Source of the DNA: Deltaproteobacteria bacterium
GTDB taxonomy: Bacteria > JAUYMQ01
Assembly (NCBI GenBank): GCA_030698575.1
Contig: JAUYMQ010000620.1
Coordinates: forward strand, 1 to 9,571
Length of the DNA stretch: 9,571 nucleotides
Reading direction: 5' to 3'
The position numbers and the translations under genes are program-made. The stretch's first letter is position 1. Each line of letters starts with the position of its first letter. Shown here piece after piece: positions 1 through 5,499 of this stretch. Under the pieces are notes generated by a model. That model was not told the origin of the DNA, made no database searches, and was given only the letters and a program-made list of their open reading frames with translations.

Positions 1-1283
1 AGGTGCTCCCGCATGAGCCGCTCCTCGATGTGGAGCCGCTCGGCGGCGAGCTTCATATAGAGATCGAGTTCGACCGGGTTCTTGATCTTCTGCAGCACCG
101 CGCCGATCACCGCCGCGCGCCGCCCCCGCTCGGCGAAGGACCTGAGCCCCTCGGCCTGGCGCACGACCCACTCCTCGAGAAGCGGGCGCGCGAGCCGGAT
201 GTCCTGCTGGAGCGAGTCGGGCCCGTGCTGGCGAACGTAGTCGTCGGGGTCGAGCCCCTCCGGCAGTCCGACCCCGTAACCCTGGACGCCCTCCTCGAGA
301 AAAAGGTGCATGGCGCGCTCGGTTGCGCGCCGGCCCGCATCGTCGGAGTCGAAGACCGTGACGATGTCTTCGGCGAACCGCCGGAGCACGCGAACCTGGC
401 CGTCGGTGAGCGCCGTTCCGCAGGGCGCCACCACGTTATCGATGCCGGATTGCGCCAGCAGGATAGCGTCGAAGTAGCCTTCGACCACCACCACGCGCCC
501 GGCGCGCCGCACCGCTTCGCGCGCTTCGAGGATCCCGAAGAGCGCCCGCCCCTTGTCATAGAGCGGCGTCTCGGGCGAGTTCAGGTACTTGGCGTCCTCG
601 CCGCCGGTCTTCCCGCCGCTGAGCGCCCGCCCCCCGAAGCCGAGGACGTTGCCGTTCAGATCGTGGATTGGAAAGACGACCCGGTGCCGGAAACGATCGT
701 AGTGGCCCGATCCCTTTCGGGGGATCAAAAGCCCGGCCTTCACGCCAAGCCCGGCTGTAAATCCCTTCCGCTCGAGGTGCTCGGCCAGGCCCGTCCAGCC
801 GTCCGGCGCGTAGCCCACATGGTAGCGCTTTACGGTCTCATCGCCGACACCCCGCTCGGCCACGTAGGCCCGGGCCTCGGCGCTCGCCGCCAGCTGGGCT
901 TCAAAGTAGTCGCGCGCAGCCGAGGTCACCTCGCGCAGCCGCTCGCGTTCGCTCCGGGCCTGCGCCTCGGCGGGTGAGGCCTCGCGGCGCGGAAGCTCGA
1001 TGCCACGCTCCCGGGCCAGCCTCTCGACGACCTCGGGGAAAGTGAGTCCCTCGAGGCGCATCAGATAGGTGAAGACATTGCCGCCCGTGCCGCAGCCGAA
1101 GCAGTGGAAGGTCTGCCGCTCGGGGCTCACGTTGAAGCTCGGCGTCTTCTCCGTGTGAAAGGGGCAGAGGCCGAGGAAGTTTCCGCCGGAGCGCTTGAGC
1201 GAGACCTGCGCCGAGATCACCTGGGTGATGTCGGTCCGATCCCGGATGAGATCGATCGTCTCTTCGGGGATGCGTCCCCCCAC
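1..1283 (-). CDS. dnaG: DNA primase DnaG, 3' end outside window
   Basis: DnaG makes the RNA primers for lagging-strand and restart DNA synthesis, working with the replicative helicase at the fork. About 427 residues are visible. The N-terminal CHC2 zinc-binding domain has C40, H43, C61 and C64 in the contexts LCPFH and HCFGC. The TOPRIM catalytic core shows VVVEGYFDA with E268, then VFDSDDAG with D312 and D314, then DPDDYVR. The family is normally close to 600 residues, so the C-terminal helicase-binding domain lies beyond the window edge. The frame is open throughout, with no frameshift or stop. The GTG start at 1283 puts the zinc ligands at their usual positions and has a GGAGG-type ribosome site 8 bases upstream. 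The glycosylase gene ends 20 bases before, so co-transcription with it and rpsU is likely. The complementary strand carries a long open frame, which is a codon-bias shadow. Confidence 0.97.
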   Translation of the reverse strand, partial: MGGRIPEETIDLIRDRTDITQVISAQVSLKRSGGNFLGLCPFHTEKTPSFNVSPERQTFHCFGCGTGGNVFTYLMRLEGLTFPEVVERLARERGIELPRREASPAEAQARSERERLREVTSAARDYFEAQLAASAEARAYVAERGVGDETVKRYHVGYAPDGWTGLAEHLERKGFTAGLGVKAGLLIPRKGSGHYDRFRHRVVFPIHDLNGNVLGFGGRALSGGKTGGEDAKYLNSPETPLYDKGRALFGILEAREAVRRAGRVVVVEGYFDAILLAQSGIDNVVAPCGTALTDGQVRVLRRFAEDIVTVFDSDDAGRRATERAMHLFLEEGVQGYGVGLPEGLDPDDYVRQHGPDSLQQDIRLARPLLEEWVVRQAEGLRSFAERGRRAAVIGAVLQKIKNPVELDLYMKLAAERLHIEERLMREH

Positions 1284-1291
1284 GCCCGGAA

Positions 1292-1299
1292 CCTCCGCC
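1292..1299 (-). promoter_or_regulatory. Ribosome binding site of dnaG
   Basis: On the minus strand GGCGGAGG lies 8 bases before the GTG at 1283. It supports this GTG as the start; no ATG gives a full zinc domain in this frame. Confidence 0.75.
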
Positions 1300-1303
1300 G
1301 CGC

Positions 1304-1954
1304 TCAGGCGCGCGACACGTACGGGTTTCCCTTCAAATAGAACCGGAGCTTCGCATCCGACCGGCCGGACACGCCCACCCGCGGCCCGCGCGCGATCGCG
1401 CCACGCCGGGCGCAGGGAGCGGCGACGAACAAATCGCCCTCGACCAGGGGCGCTCCGTTGTGCCGCGGCCCCAGACCCAGGGCCCGCGTCAGACGTCCGG
1501 GCCCGTTCGTGAGATCGCGCTCGCGGCGCACGCGCCTCCGCCGCCGCATTCGCTCAAAACCTGCAAGCGGTTCGAGCGCCCGGATCAGCACCGCGGCGGG
1601 CTCTCCCGCCTCTCCGCAGACTGCGTTCAGCATGTAGTGGTTTCCGTAAATGAAGTAGACGTAGGCATGCCCCGGCGGGCCGAACATCGGGGCGTTGCGC
1701 TGCGTGCGCCCGCGATGAGCGTGGCTCGCCGGATCACCGTCGCCGTAGTACGCCTCGTTCTCGACGATCACGCCTGCCGTCAGGTGGCTTCCCTCGCGAC
1801 GCACGAGGACGGCCCCCAGGAGATCACGCGCCACCTCGGCGCAGTCGCGCCGGTAGAAAGATGCCGCGAGTCTGTGGGCATAGAGGAACGGGTACAGCGA
1901 GTGGCGGTCGTCAGTGCCGGATGCCGCGCGCTGCCTGTGGGTCCTCGCCGTCAT
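1304..1954 (-). CDS. AAG/MPG-family 3-methyladenine DNA glycosylase
   Basis: This 216-residue protein matches the alkyladenine DNA glycosylase family (Pur_DNA_glyco fold), monofunctional enzymes that flip out and excise alkylated purines such as 3-methyladenine and hypoxanthine. The core begins near residue 29 (SFYRRD, then VARDLLG). The catalytic block VENEAYYG carries E67 (counterpart of human AAG Glu125) and Y69 (Tyr127), followed by H78 (His136), YVYFIYG at 98-104 (Y100 matching Tyr159) and N110 (Asn169). ALEPL and LTNGPGRL follow as usual. All key residues are present, so it should be active. About 28 residues before the core look unconserved. No good ribosome site precedes the ATG at 1954 and no other ATG, GTG or TTG start lies before the core, so the start is less certain than the identity. 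It lies 152 bases after rpsU and 20 bases before dnaG, an unusual place for a repair gene and probably part of the same transcript. Confidence 0.93.
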   Translation of the reverse strand: MTARTHRQRAASGTDDRHSLYPFLYAHRLAASFYRRDCAEVARDLLGAVLVRREGSHLTAGVIVENEAYYGDGDPASHAHRGRTQRNAPMFGPPGHAYVYFIYGNHYMLNAVCGEAGEPAAVLIRALEPLAGFERMRRRRRVRRERDLTNGPGRLTRALGLGPRHNGAPLVEGDLFVAAPCARRGAIARGPRVGVSGRSDAKLRFYLKGNPYVSRA

Positions 1955-2106
1955 GTCTGTCCAAGCGCGGCACGCCGGCCCGGTAACCCGGGCCGGGGCC
2001 GTCGAGATTTTGCGACTGGATCACGAGATGGGACGGACCTGGATTGCGGCCCGGGCCGGTGACTGGAACAGAAACACCGCGCTGGAACGAGGACCCGTCG
2101 TCCGAC
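1955..2106 (-). other. Intergenic region between rpsU and the glycosylase gene
   Basis: These 152 bases hold no convincing gene; the short open frames across them have no recognisable protein character. They contain a perfect G+C hairpin (annotated separately) and a second copy of its right arm, CCCGGGCCGG at 2050-2059. No sigma70-like promoter and no T-tailed terminator were found on the minus strand, which favours read-through from rpsU into the glycosylase gene. Confidence 0.6.
1975..1996 (-). repeat. Perfect 9-bp G+C hairpin upstream of the glycosylase gene
   Basis: Arms CCGGCCCGG (1975-1983) and CCGGGCCGG (1988-1996) flank a 4-base loop, making a stable RNA hairpin that ends 20 bases before the glycosylase start codon. 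No T tract follows in the direction of transcription, so a classical intrinsic terminator is unlikely. A processing site, pause site or translational control element is possible. G+C-rich sequence makes such hairpins easier to get by chance. Confidence 0.5.
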
Positions 2107-2304
2107 TCAGGCCTGCGCCCGGCGCATCTTCTTGAGCGCGCGCTTATGCGCGGCAATTGCCTTGCGCTTGCGGCGCACGCTCGGCTTCTCGTAGTGCTGA
2201 CGCTTGCGGATCTCCGAAAGAATACCCGCCTTTTCGCACGCCTTCTTGAACCGCTTCATGGCGTACTCGAAAGGCTCGTTGTCCTTGACCTTGATTCCCG
2301 GCAA
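2107..2304 (-). CDS. rpsU: Small ribosomal subunit protein bS21
   Basis: This 65-residue, very basic protein is S21, which binds the 30S platform near the anti-Shine-Dalgarno end of 16S rRNA and aids initiation. The N-terminus reads [19 protein letters not shown] and continues with the typical [20 protein letters not shown] block and an Arg/Lys-rich tail ([13 protein letters not shown]). Length and pattern fit the family. The start is TTG at 2304: it gives the canonical N-terminus, and a strong GGGGAGG ribosome site lies 8 bases upstream with no in-frame ATG nearby. The gene has its own promoter in the gap after hisF. With dnaG downstream it resembles the head of the rpsU-dnaG-rpoD macromolecular-synthesis operon. 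Confidence 0.96.
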   Translation of the reverse strand: MPGIKVKDNEPFEYAMKRFKKACEKAGILSEIRKRQHYEKPSVRRKRKAIAAHKRALKKMRRAQA

Positions 2305-2312
2305 TGAAATCG

Positions 2313-2319
2313 CCTCCCC
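2313..2319 (-). promoter_or_regulatory. Ribosome binding site of rpsU (decides the TTG start)
   Basis: Minus-strand GGGGAGG sits 8 bases before TTG at 2304. The strong site and ideal spacing support the rare TTG start, which also yields the standard S21 N-terminus. Confidence 0.8.
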
Positions 2320-2350
2320 TCAGTCGGGATTTGGACGTAGTAAACGAAAA

Positions 2351-2371
2351 CGGTCCGACCCAGCCGGACCG
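2351..2371 (-). terminator. Hairpin with T-rich tail between hisF and rpsU
   Basis: Arms CGGTCCG and CGGACCG (7 perfect pairs) flank a 7-base loop and are followed on the minus strand by TTTTCGTTT. This looks like an intrinsic terminator able to stop his-operon transcripts arriving from hisF. It also lies only a few bases after the predicted rpsU transcription start, too close for normal termination of that transcript, where it would instead form a 5'-end stem-loop on rpsU mRNA. The T tract is interrupted, so strength is uncertain. Confidence 0.6.
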
Positions 2372-2379
2372 AAGCGGTA

Positions 2380-2407
2380 AGTATATAGCCCGAACCGGTG
2401 CTGTCAA
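2380..2407 (-). promoter_or_regulatory. Sigma70-like promoter of rpsU
   Basis: The minus strand carries a perfect -35 box TTGACA (2402-2407), a 16-base spacer, and TATACT (2380-2385), five of six matches to the -10 consensus. The expected transcription start is near 2373, giving a leader of about 70 bases before the rpsU TTG. It stands out as an A+T-rich patch in a G+C-rich window and is the best promoter visible here. It likely drives rpsU, the glycosylase gene and dnaG. Confidence 0.75.
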
Positions 2408-2444
2408 CTGCCCCGGGCCCAAAAAAGTCTTGAAATACGCCTCT

Positions 2445-3212
2445 TTAGAGCCGTATCGGCACATCGCGGGCGGCCAGGTAGGCCTTGGCCTCGCGGATCG
2501 TGTGCTGGCCGAAGTGGAAGATGCTCGCCGCCAGCGCCGCTGTGGCGCCGCCCGCCGTGAGCCCCTCGTAGAGGTGCTCGAGGGTGCCGACGCCGCCGGA
2601 GGCAATGACGGGGATACCGACCGCGTCGCTCACCCGCCGGGTGAGGTCGATGTCGTAGCCCTTCAGCGTGCCGTCGGCATCCATGCTCGTGAGAAGGATC
2701 TACCCGGCGGACGCCATTTCCATCCGCCGCGCCCTGGCAAGCACTTCGCTCCCGGTGGGACTGCGCCCGCCGTGCGTGAAGACCTCCCAGCGCAATTCAC
2801 CCCCGTCAGGTGCGCGCTTGGCGTCAATGGCCACCACGATGCACTGGCTTCCGAAGCGGCCCGCGGCGCGCCCGACGAAGTCGGGATCCTCGACGGCGCT
2901 GGTATTGATAGAAACCTTGTCGGCCCCCGCGCGCAGCAGCGCGCGAATGTCCTCCAGTTCGCGGATTCCGCCGCCGACCGTGACGGGCATGAAGACCCCC
3001 TCGGCCGTGCGCGCGACCACGTCAATCATGGTGCCGCGAGTCTCGTGGGAAGCCGTGATGTCGAGGAAGGTCAGTTCGTCGGCGCCCGCCGCGTCATAAG
3101 CCAGCGCGGCGGCGACCGGATCGCCGGCGTCGCGAAGATTCACGAAGTTGACCCCCTTCACGACACGGCCATCCTTCACGTCGAGGCAGGGGATGATTCT
3201 TCGAGCCAGCAC
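2445..3212 (-). pseudogene. hisF: hisF, imidazole glycerol phosphate synthase cyclase subunit, interrupted by in-frame TAG
   Basis: HisF is the (beta/alpha)8-barrel subunit that uses ammonia from HisH to turn PRFAR into imidazole glycerol phosphate and AICAR. Full alignment length is 255 codons, normal for the family. The GTG start at 3212 gives [16 protein letters not shown] and has AAGGAG 8 bases upstream. D11 and the second catalytic D130 (VVAIDAKR) are present, as are [30 protein letters not shown] and LAASIFHFG. Codon 171 is TAG where the family has Glu (motif GAGEILLTS). A single change from GAG explains it, and the frame continues undisturbed for 84 more codons to TAA at the normal C-terminus. 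The N-terminal product would be 170 residues, losing strands beta6-8 and the second phosphate site. Re-initiation at ATG 2684 would omit strand beta6 and has no good ribosome site. This could be a real nonsense mutation, a suppressed stop, or a sequence error; identity itself is certain. Confidence 0.93.
2700..2702 (-). other. In-frame amber codon within hisF (codon 171)
   Basis: The minus-strand reading is GCC-GGG-TAG-ATC-CTT-CTC, that is A-G-stop-I-L-L. The family consensus here is A-G-E-I-L-L, so plus-strand base 2702 (a) would be c in an intact gene. By position this is the counterpart of Glu167 of Thermotoga maritima HisF. Confidence 0.95.
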
Positions 3213-3220
3213 TTGAAGAT

Positions 3221-3226
3221 CTCCTT
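3221..3226 (-). promoter_or_regulatory. Ribosome binding site of hisF
   Basis: Minus-strand AAGGAG lies 8 bases before the GTG at 3212. It fixes the start and excludes a longer open frame that would begin inside the upstream palindromic repeat. Confidence 0.85.
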
Positions 3227-3250
3227 TGTACCCGGGACCGTGCCTCATTC

Positions 3251-3349
3251 CGCATGTCATTGCGAGGAGCGAAGCGACGAAGCAATCCCCCGGCAGCTGC
3301 GAGGGGGATTGCTTCGTCGGGCCTGCGGCCATCCTCGCAATGACATGCG
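3251..3349. repeat. 99-base imperfect palindromic intergenic repeat between hisA and hisF
   Basis: The outer arms 3251-3268 and 3332-3349 are an 18-base perfect inverted repeat (core TGTCATTGCGAGGA). The inner arms 3275-3291 and 3303-3319 are a 17-base perfect inverted repeat (core CGACGAAGCAATCCCCC). The loop is 11 bases; between the two stems is an asymmetric bulge of 6 versus 12 bases, the longer side containing GGCC-TGC-GGCC. The sequence has the character of the dispersed ATTGCGAGGAGC...GAAGCAATC palindromes known from the intergenic regions of many bacterial genomes. It fills most of the 147-base gap between hisA and hisF. There is no T tract, no coding content and no clear target-site duplication. 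As RNA it would be a long stable hairpin within the his transcript. Confidence 0.9.
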
Positions 3350-3359
3350 CAGCGGGACG

Positions 3360-4088
3360 CTAGCCGCCGCCGAGGAGCGTGAGCGCGTCGGCCATCACGA
3401 CGTCGCCGGTGTAGAGCGCGCGTCCGACGATCACCCCCGCGACGCCCGCCGCCTCTATTTCGAGAAGGCGGCGCAGATCCTCGAGCTTCCCCACGCCGCC
3501 CGAGGCAATCACCGGGGTTACCAGCGCGCGCGCGAGCGTCTCCGTCGCCTTCAGGCTGGGGCCGCGCAGCGTGCCGTCCACCTCTATGTCGGTGTAGATG
3601 ATCGCCGCTAGCCCGAGCCCGTCGAAACGCCCGGCGATCTCCGCGGCGCTATCCTCCGTCGTCTCTTTCCAGCCGCGGATCGCAACGCGGCCGCCGCGCG
3701 CATCGAGGCCGAGAGCCACGCGCCCCGGATGCTTCGCCGCCGCGCGCTCGAGCAGCTCCGGATCGGAAAGCGCTGCGGTGCCGATGACGACCCGCGAAGC
3801 CCCGAGATCAATGAGGCGCGAAGCGGCGTCGAGCGTGCGCACCCCGCCGCCGATCTGAACGGGGATCCGCACGGCTTTCAGTATCTTCTCGATGGCAGGC
3901 AGGTTGCGCGGTTCGCCGGCCACGGCGGCGTCCAGATCGACCACGTGGAGCCACCGGGCCCCCTCGCTTTCCCACCGCTTCGCCGCGTTCTCGGGATGGT
4001 CGTCGTAGCGCGTCTCGCGGGCCATGTCGCCCTGCGTGAGGCGCACCGCGGCGCCCTCCTTGATGTCCACCGCGGGATAAAGGATCAC
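3360..4088 (-). CDS. hisA: ProFAR isomerase HisA
   Basis: HisA is the (beta/alpha)8-barrel Amadori isomerase that converts ProFAR to PRFAR, the substrate of HisF-HisH. The 242 residues fit the family. Catalytic D8 (LYPAVDIKEG) and D129 (ALGLDARGG) are both present, with phosphate-binding loops QIGGGVR (78-84) and PVIASGGVG plus GVIVGRALYTG in the C-terminal half. TDIEVDGT at 166-173 is the usual strand-6 motif. The start is GTG at 4088, overlapping the TGA of the lipoprotein gene by 4 bases, with GAGGAGG 7 bases upstream, so translation is probably coupled to that gene. It ends in TAG at the normal family C-terminus, which matters for judging the TAG in hisF. Confidence 0.97.
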   Translation of the reverse strand: MILYPAVDIKEGAAVRLTQGDMARETRYDDHPENAAKRWESEGARWLHVVDLDAAVAGEPRNLPAIEKILKAVRIPVQIGGGVRTLDAASRLIDLGASRVVIGTAALSDPELLERAAAKHPGRVALGLDARGGRVAIRGWKETTEDSAAEIAGRFDGLGLAAIIYTDIEVDGTLRGPSLKATETLARALVTPVIASGGVGKLEDLRRLLEIEAAGVAGVIVGRALYTGDVVMADALTLLGGG

Positions 4089-4849
4089 GGCGCGGCCTCC
4101 TCGGGGGCATTCTTTCCGGTCTCCCCGGGCCGGGGAAACTCCTCCAGGATCTGCTCGACGGCCCAGGTGGCGAGCTGGCTGGCCGTCAGGAACTTCGCGC
4201 CACGCTGCACGAGCGTGCCGAAGCTCGCCACGTTCTCACTCAGTGTCGCCTGCGCTTCCTGGTAGCTGCCCTCCCACAGCAGCGCGCCCGTCCGCGCGTC
4301 CATGAGATGCGTGTCGATCGCGACCGAGGCCGACCGCTCGGCGCCGTAGGCCGATCCCCTGAGCTCGTCGAAGCGAAGGACGTTTCCCGCGACAACCGCG
4401 TCGACCTTGAGCCCCTGGCCGATCGCCATGAAGAAGGTCGCCGGATCGAGTGTCGCTGCATCGAGACCCTGCCGGTCGACGAACGCCTGTGTCTCGCCCG
4501 GCAGAACCAGCTCGTAGCCGCCGCCCCGCAAGGTGAGTTGCTGCACGAAGGCCGCGGTCACCTCGTCGGGCGCGGTCTTGGGAATCAGCCCGCCCGCATA
4601 GCGCCTCCCCTCGATAAGACAGGTGACAACCGGTTCGAAGGTCCCCTTCGTCCGCTCGACGTAGAGATCGGTCGCAAAGGGCAGGACGGCTATTCGCCGC
4701 ACCGGCCGCTCCTTCAGAAGATCGCTCCGGTGCACCTCGACGAACCGCGCGCAGGCGGCAAGCATGGGAAGAAGCGCCATTGCGGCGCAGGCAAGCCGGA
4801 AAGGTCCGGCCCGGCGCCGTCCGCGCGTGCTGGAGGTTCGTGGCTTCAT
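4085..4849 (-). CDS. Predicted lipoprotein of unknown function within the his operon
   Basis: This 254-residue protein begins with an Arg-rich n-region, a hydrophobic stretch (about 17-32) and a lipobox L30-A31-A32-C33, so it should be lipidated and anchored on the periplasmic side of a membrane. The mature part has RRIAVLPFA (51-59), DAVVAGNVLRF (150-160) and IDTHLMDARTGALLWEGSY (178-196). This pattern is typical of the CsgG/LpoB/GNA1162-like periplasmic lipoprotein fold; the match is by motif style only and the specific function is not recognised. The C-terminus is Glu/Pro-rich. The gene starts 21 bases after hisH and its stop overlaps the hisA start, so it is embedded in the his operon, though no histidine-related role is evident. 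A GGAG 12 bases before the ATG lies in a small GGAG-ATTT-CTCC hairpin, so the ribosome site is weak or partly masked. Confidence 0.8.
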   Translation of the reverse strand: MKPRTSSTRGRRRAGPFRLACAAMALLPMLAACARFVEVHRSDLLKERPVRRIAVLPFATDLYVERTKGTFEPVVTCLIEGRRYAGGLIPKTAPDEVTAAFVQQLTLRGGGYELVLPGETQAFVDRQGLDAATLDPATFFMAIGQGLKVDAVVAGNVLRFDELRGSAYGAERSASVAIDTHLMDARTGALLWEGSYQEAQATLSENVASFGTLVQRGAKFLTASQLATWAVEQILEEFPRPGETGKNAPEEAAP

Positions 4850-4870
4850 GTTTGGAGAAATCTCCGTCGG

Positions 4871-5497
4871 TCAGCCCTGGCAGAGATTGCCGAAACGCGC
4901 GAGCACCTCGAGACCGAGCTGCTGGCTCTTCTCGGGATGGAACTGGACTCCCCAGATGTTGTCGCGCGCGATGGCCGCGGTGAAGGGGGAGCCGTATTCA
5001 GCCGTGCCGGCCAACCAGTCAGGATCGTCCGGGGCCACGTAGTAGGAGTGGACGAAGTAGAGATAGCTTGGATCGGGCAGGTCCTCGAAGATGCGCGCCC
5101 GCTTTCGCCACCGGACCTCGTTCCAGCCGATGTGTGGCACCTTGAGTGAGCCGCCGTCCGGATCGGTGGACGGGAAGCGGAGCACGCGCCCCGGAACCAG
5201 GCCGAGACCCTCCTGCCGTCCGAACTCCTCGCTTTCGGTGAACAGCAGCTGAAGCCCGAGGCAGATCCCGAGAAACGGCTTCCCGCTCCTGACAACCTCC
5301 ACGACTGCCTCGCGCAGGCCCCCGCGCTCGAGATTCGCCATGCAGTCGCCGAAGGCGCCAACCCCCGGCAGAACGACGCCCGCGGCGCCGCGCAGCCGGT
5401 CGGGATCGGGCGTGACTTCCGCCGCGTGACCCAGGTTCTCAAAAGCCTTCTGCACGCTTCGGACGTTTCCCATCCCGTAGTCGACGATGGCGATCAT
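4871..5497 (-). CDS. hisH: Imidazole glycerol phosphate synthase glutaminase subunit HisH
   Basis: HisH is the class I glutamine amidotransferase that hydrolyses glutamine and channels ammonia through the HisF barrel. Length (208) fits. The catalytic triad is complete: nucleophile C79 in FLGICLGLQLL, and H187 and E189 in WGVQFHPEKS. The N-terminal IVDYGMGNVRS, the oxyanion-strand LPGVGAFG (43-50) and PHIGWNEV (121-128) are also typical, as is HSYYV. The gene starts with ATG 2 bases after the hisB stop and an AAAGGG-like ribosome site lies somewhat far upstream. HisH is intact while its obligate partner HisF carries an amber codon, so glutaminase activity would lack its normal partner if hisF is truly broken. 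Confidence 0.97.
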   Translation of the reverse strand: MIAIVDYGMGNVRSVQKAFENLGHAAEVTPDPDRLRGAAGVVLPGVGAFGDCMANLERGGLREAVVEVVRSGKPFLGICLGLQLLFTESEEFGRQEGLGLVPGRVLRFPSTDPDGGSLKVPHIGWNEVRWRKRARIFEDLPDPSYLYFVHSYYVAPDDPDWLAGTAEYGSPFTAAIARDNIWGVQFHPEKSQQLGLEVLARFGNLCQG

Positions 5498-5499
5498 TG

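Noticed and set aside
3-977. Long plus-strand open frame (324 codons) opposite dnaG
   Set aside because: It lies wholly antisense to a well-supported primase, has no recognisable domain and is expected from codon bias in G+C-rich DNA.
1-1283. Frameshift in dnaG suspected because short alternative frames look open
   Set aside because: Zinc, TOPRIM and later motifs all fall in one continuous frame from 1283 to the edge.
2421-2426. Run of six T on the minus strand after hisF as a terminator
   Set aside because: No stem precedes the T run; G+C-rich sequence follows it instead.
2445-2684. Separate small gene made of the C-terminal part of hisF
   Set aside because: It is in the same frame as the upstream part, starts after strand beta6, lacks a good ribosome site and aligns as the tail of HisF. 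A natural half-barrel split would fall near residue 122, not 171.
3213-3332. Extended N-terminus of HisF starting within the repeat
   Set aside because: The GTG at 3212 has an ideal ribosome site and gives the standard [12 protein letters not shown] start; the extension encodes only the palindromic repeat.
3251-3349. CRISPR unit or insertion-sequence end
   Set aside because: There is only one inverted-repeat unit, no spacer array and no transposase.
2304-3611. 435-codon plus-strand open frame opposite hisF and hisA
   Set aside because: It runs through the palindromic repeat and opposite two conserved genes; its composition is a reverse-strand shadow.
4307-5149. 280-codon plus-strand open frame opposite hisH and the lipoprotein gene
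   Set aside because: Antisense shadow without domain motifs or a ribosome site of note.
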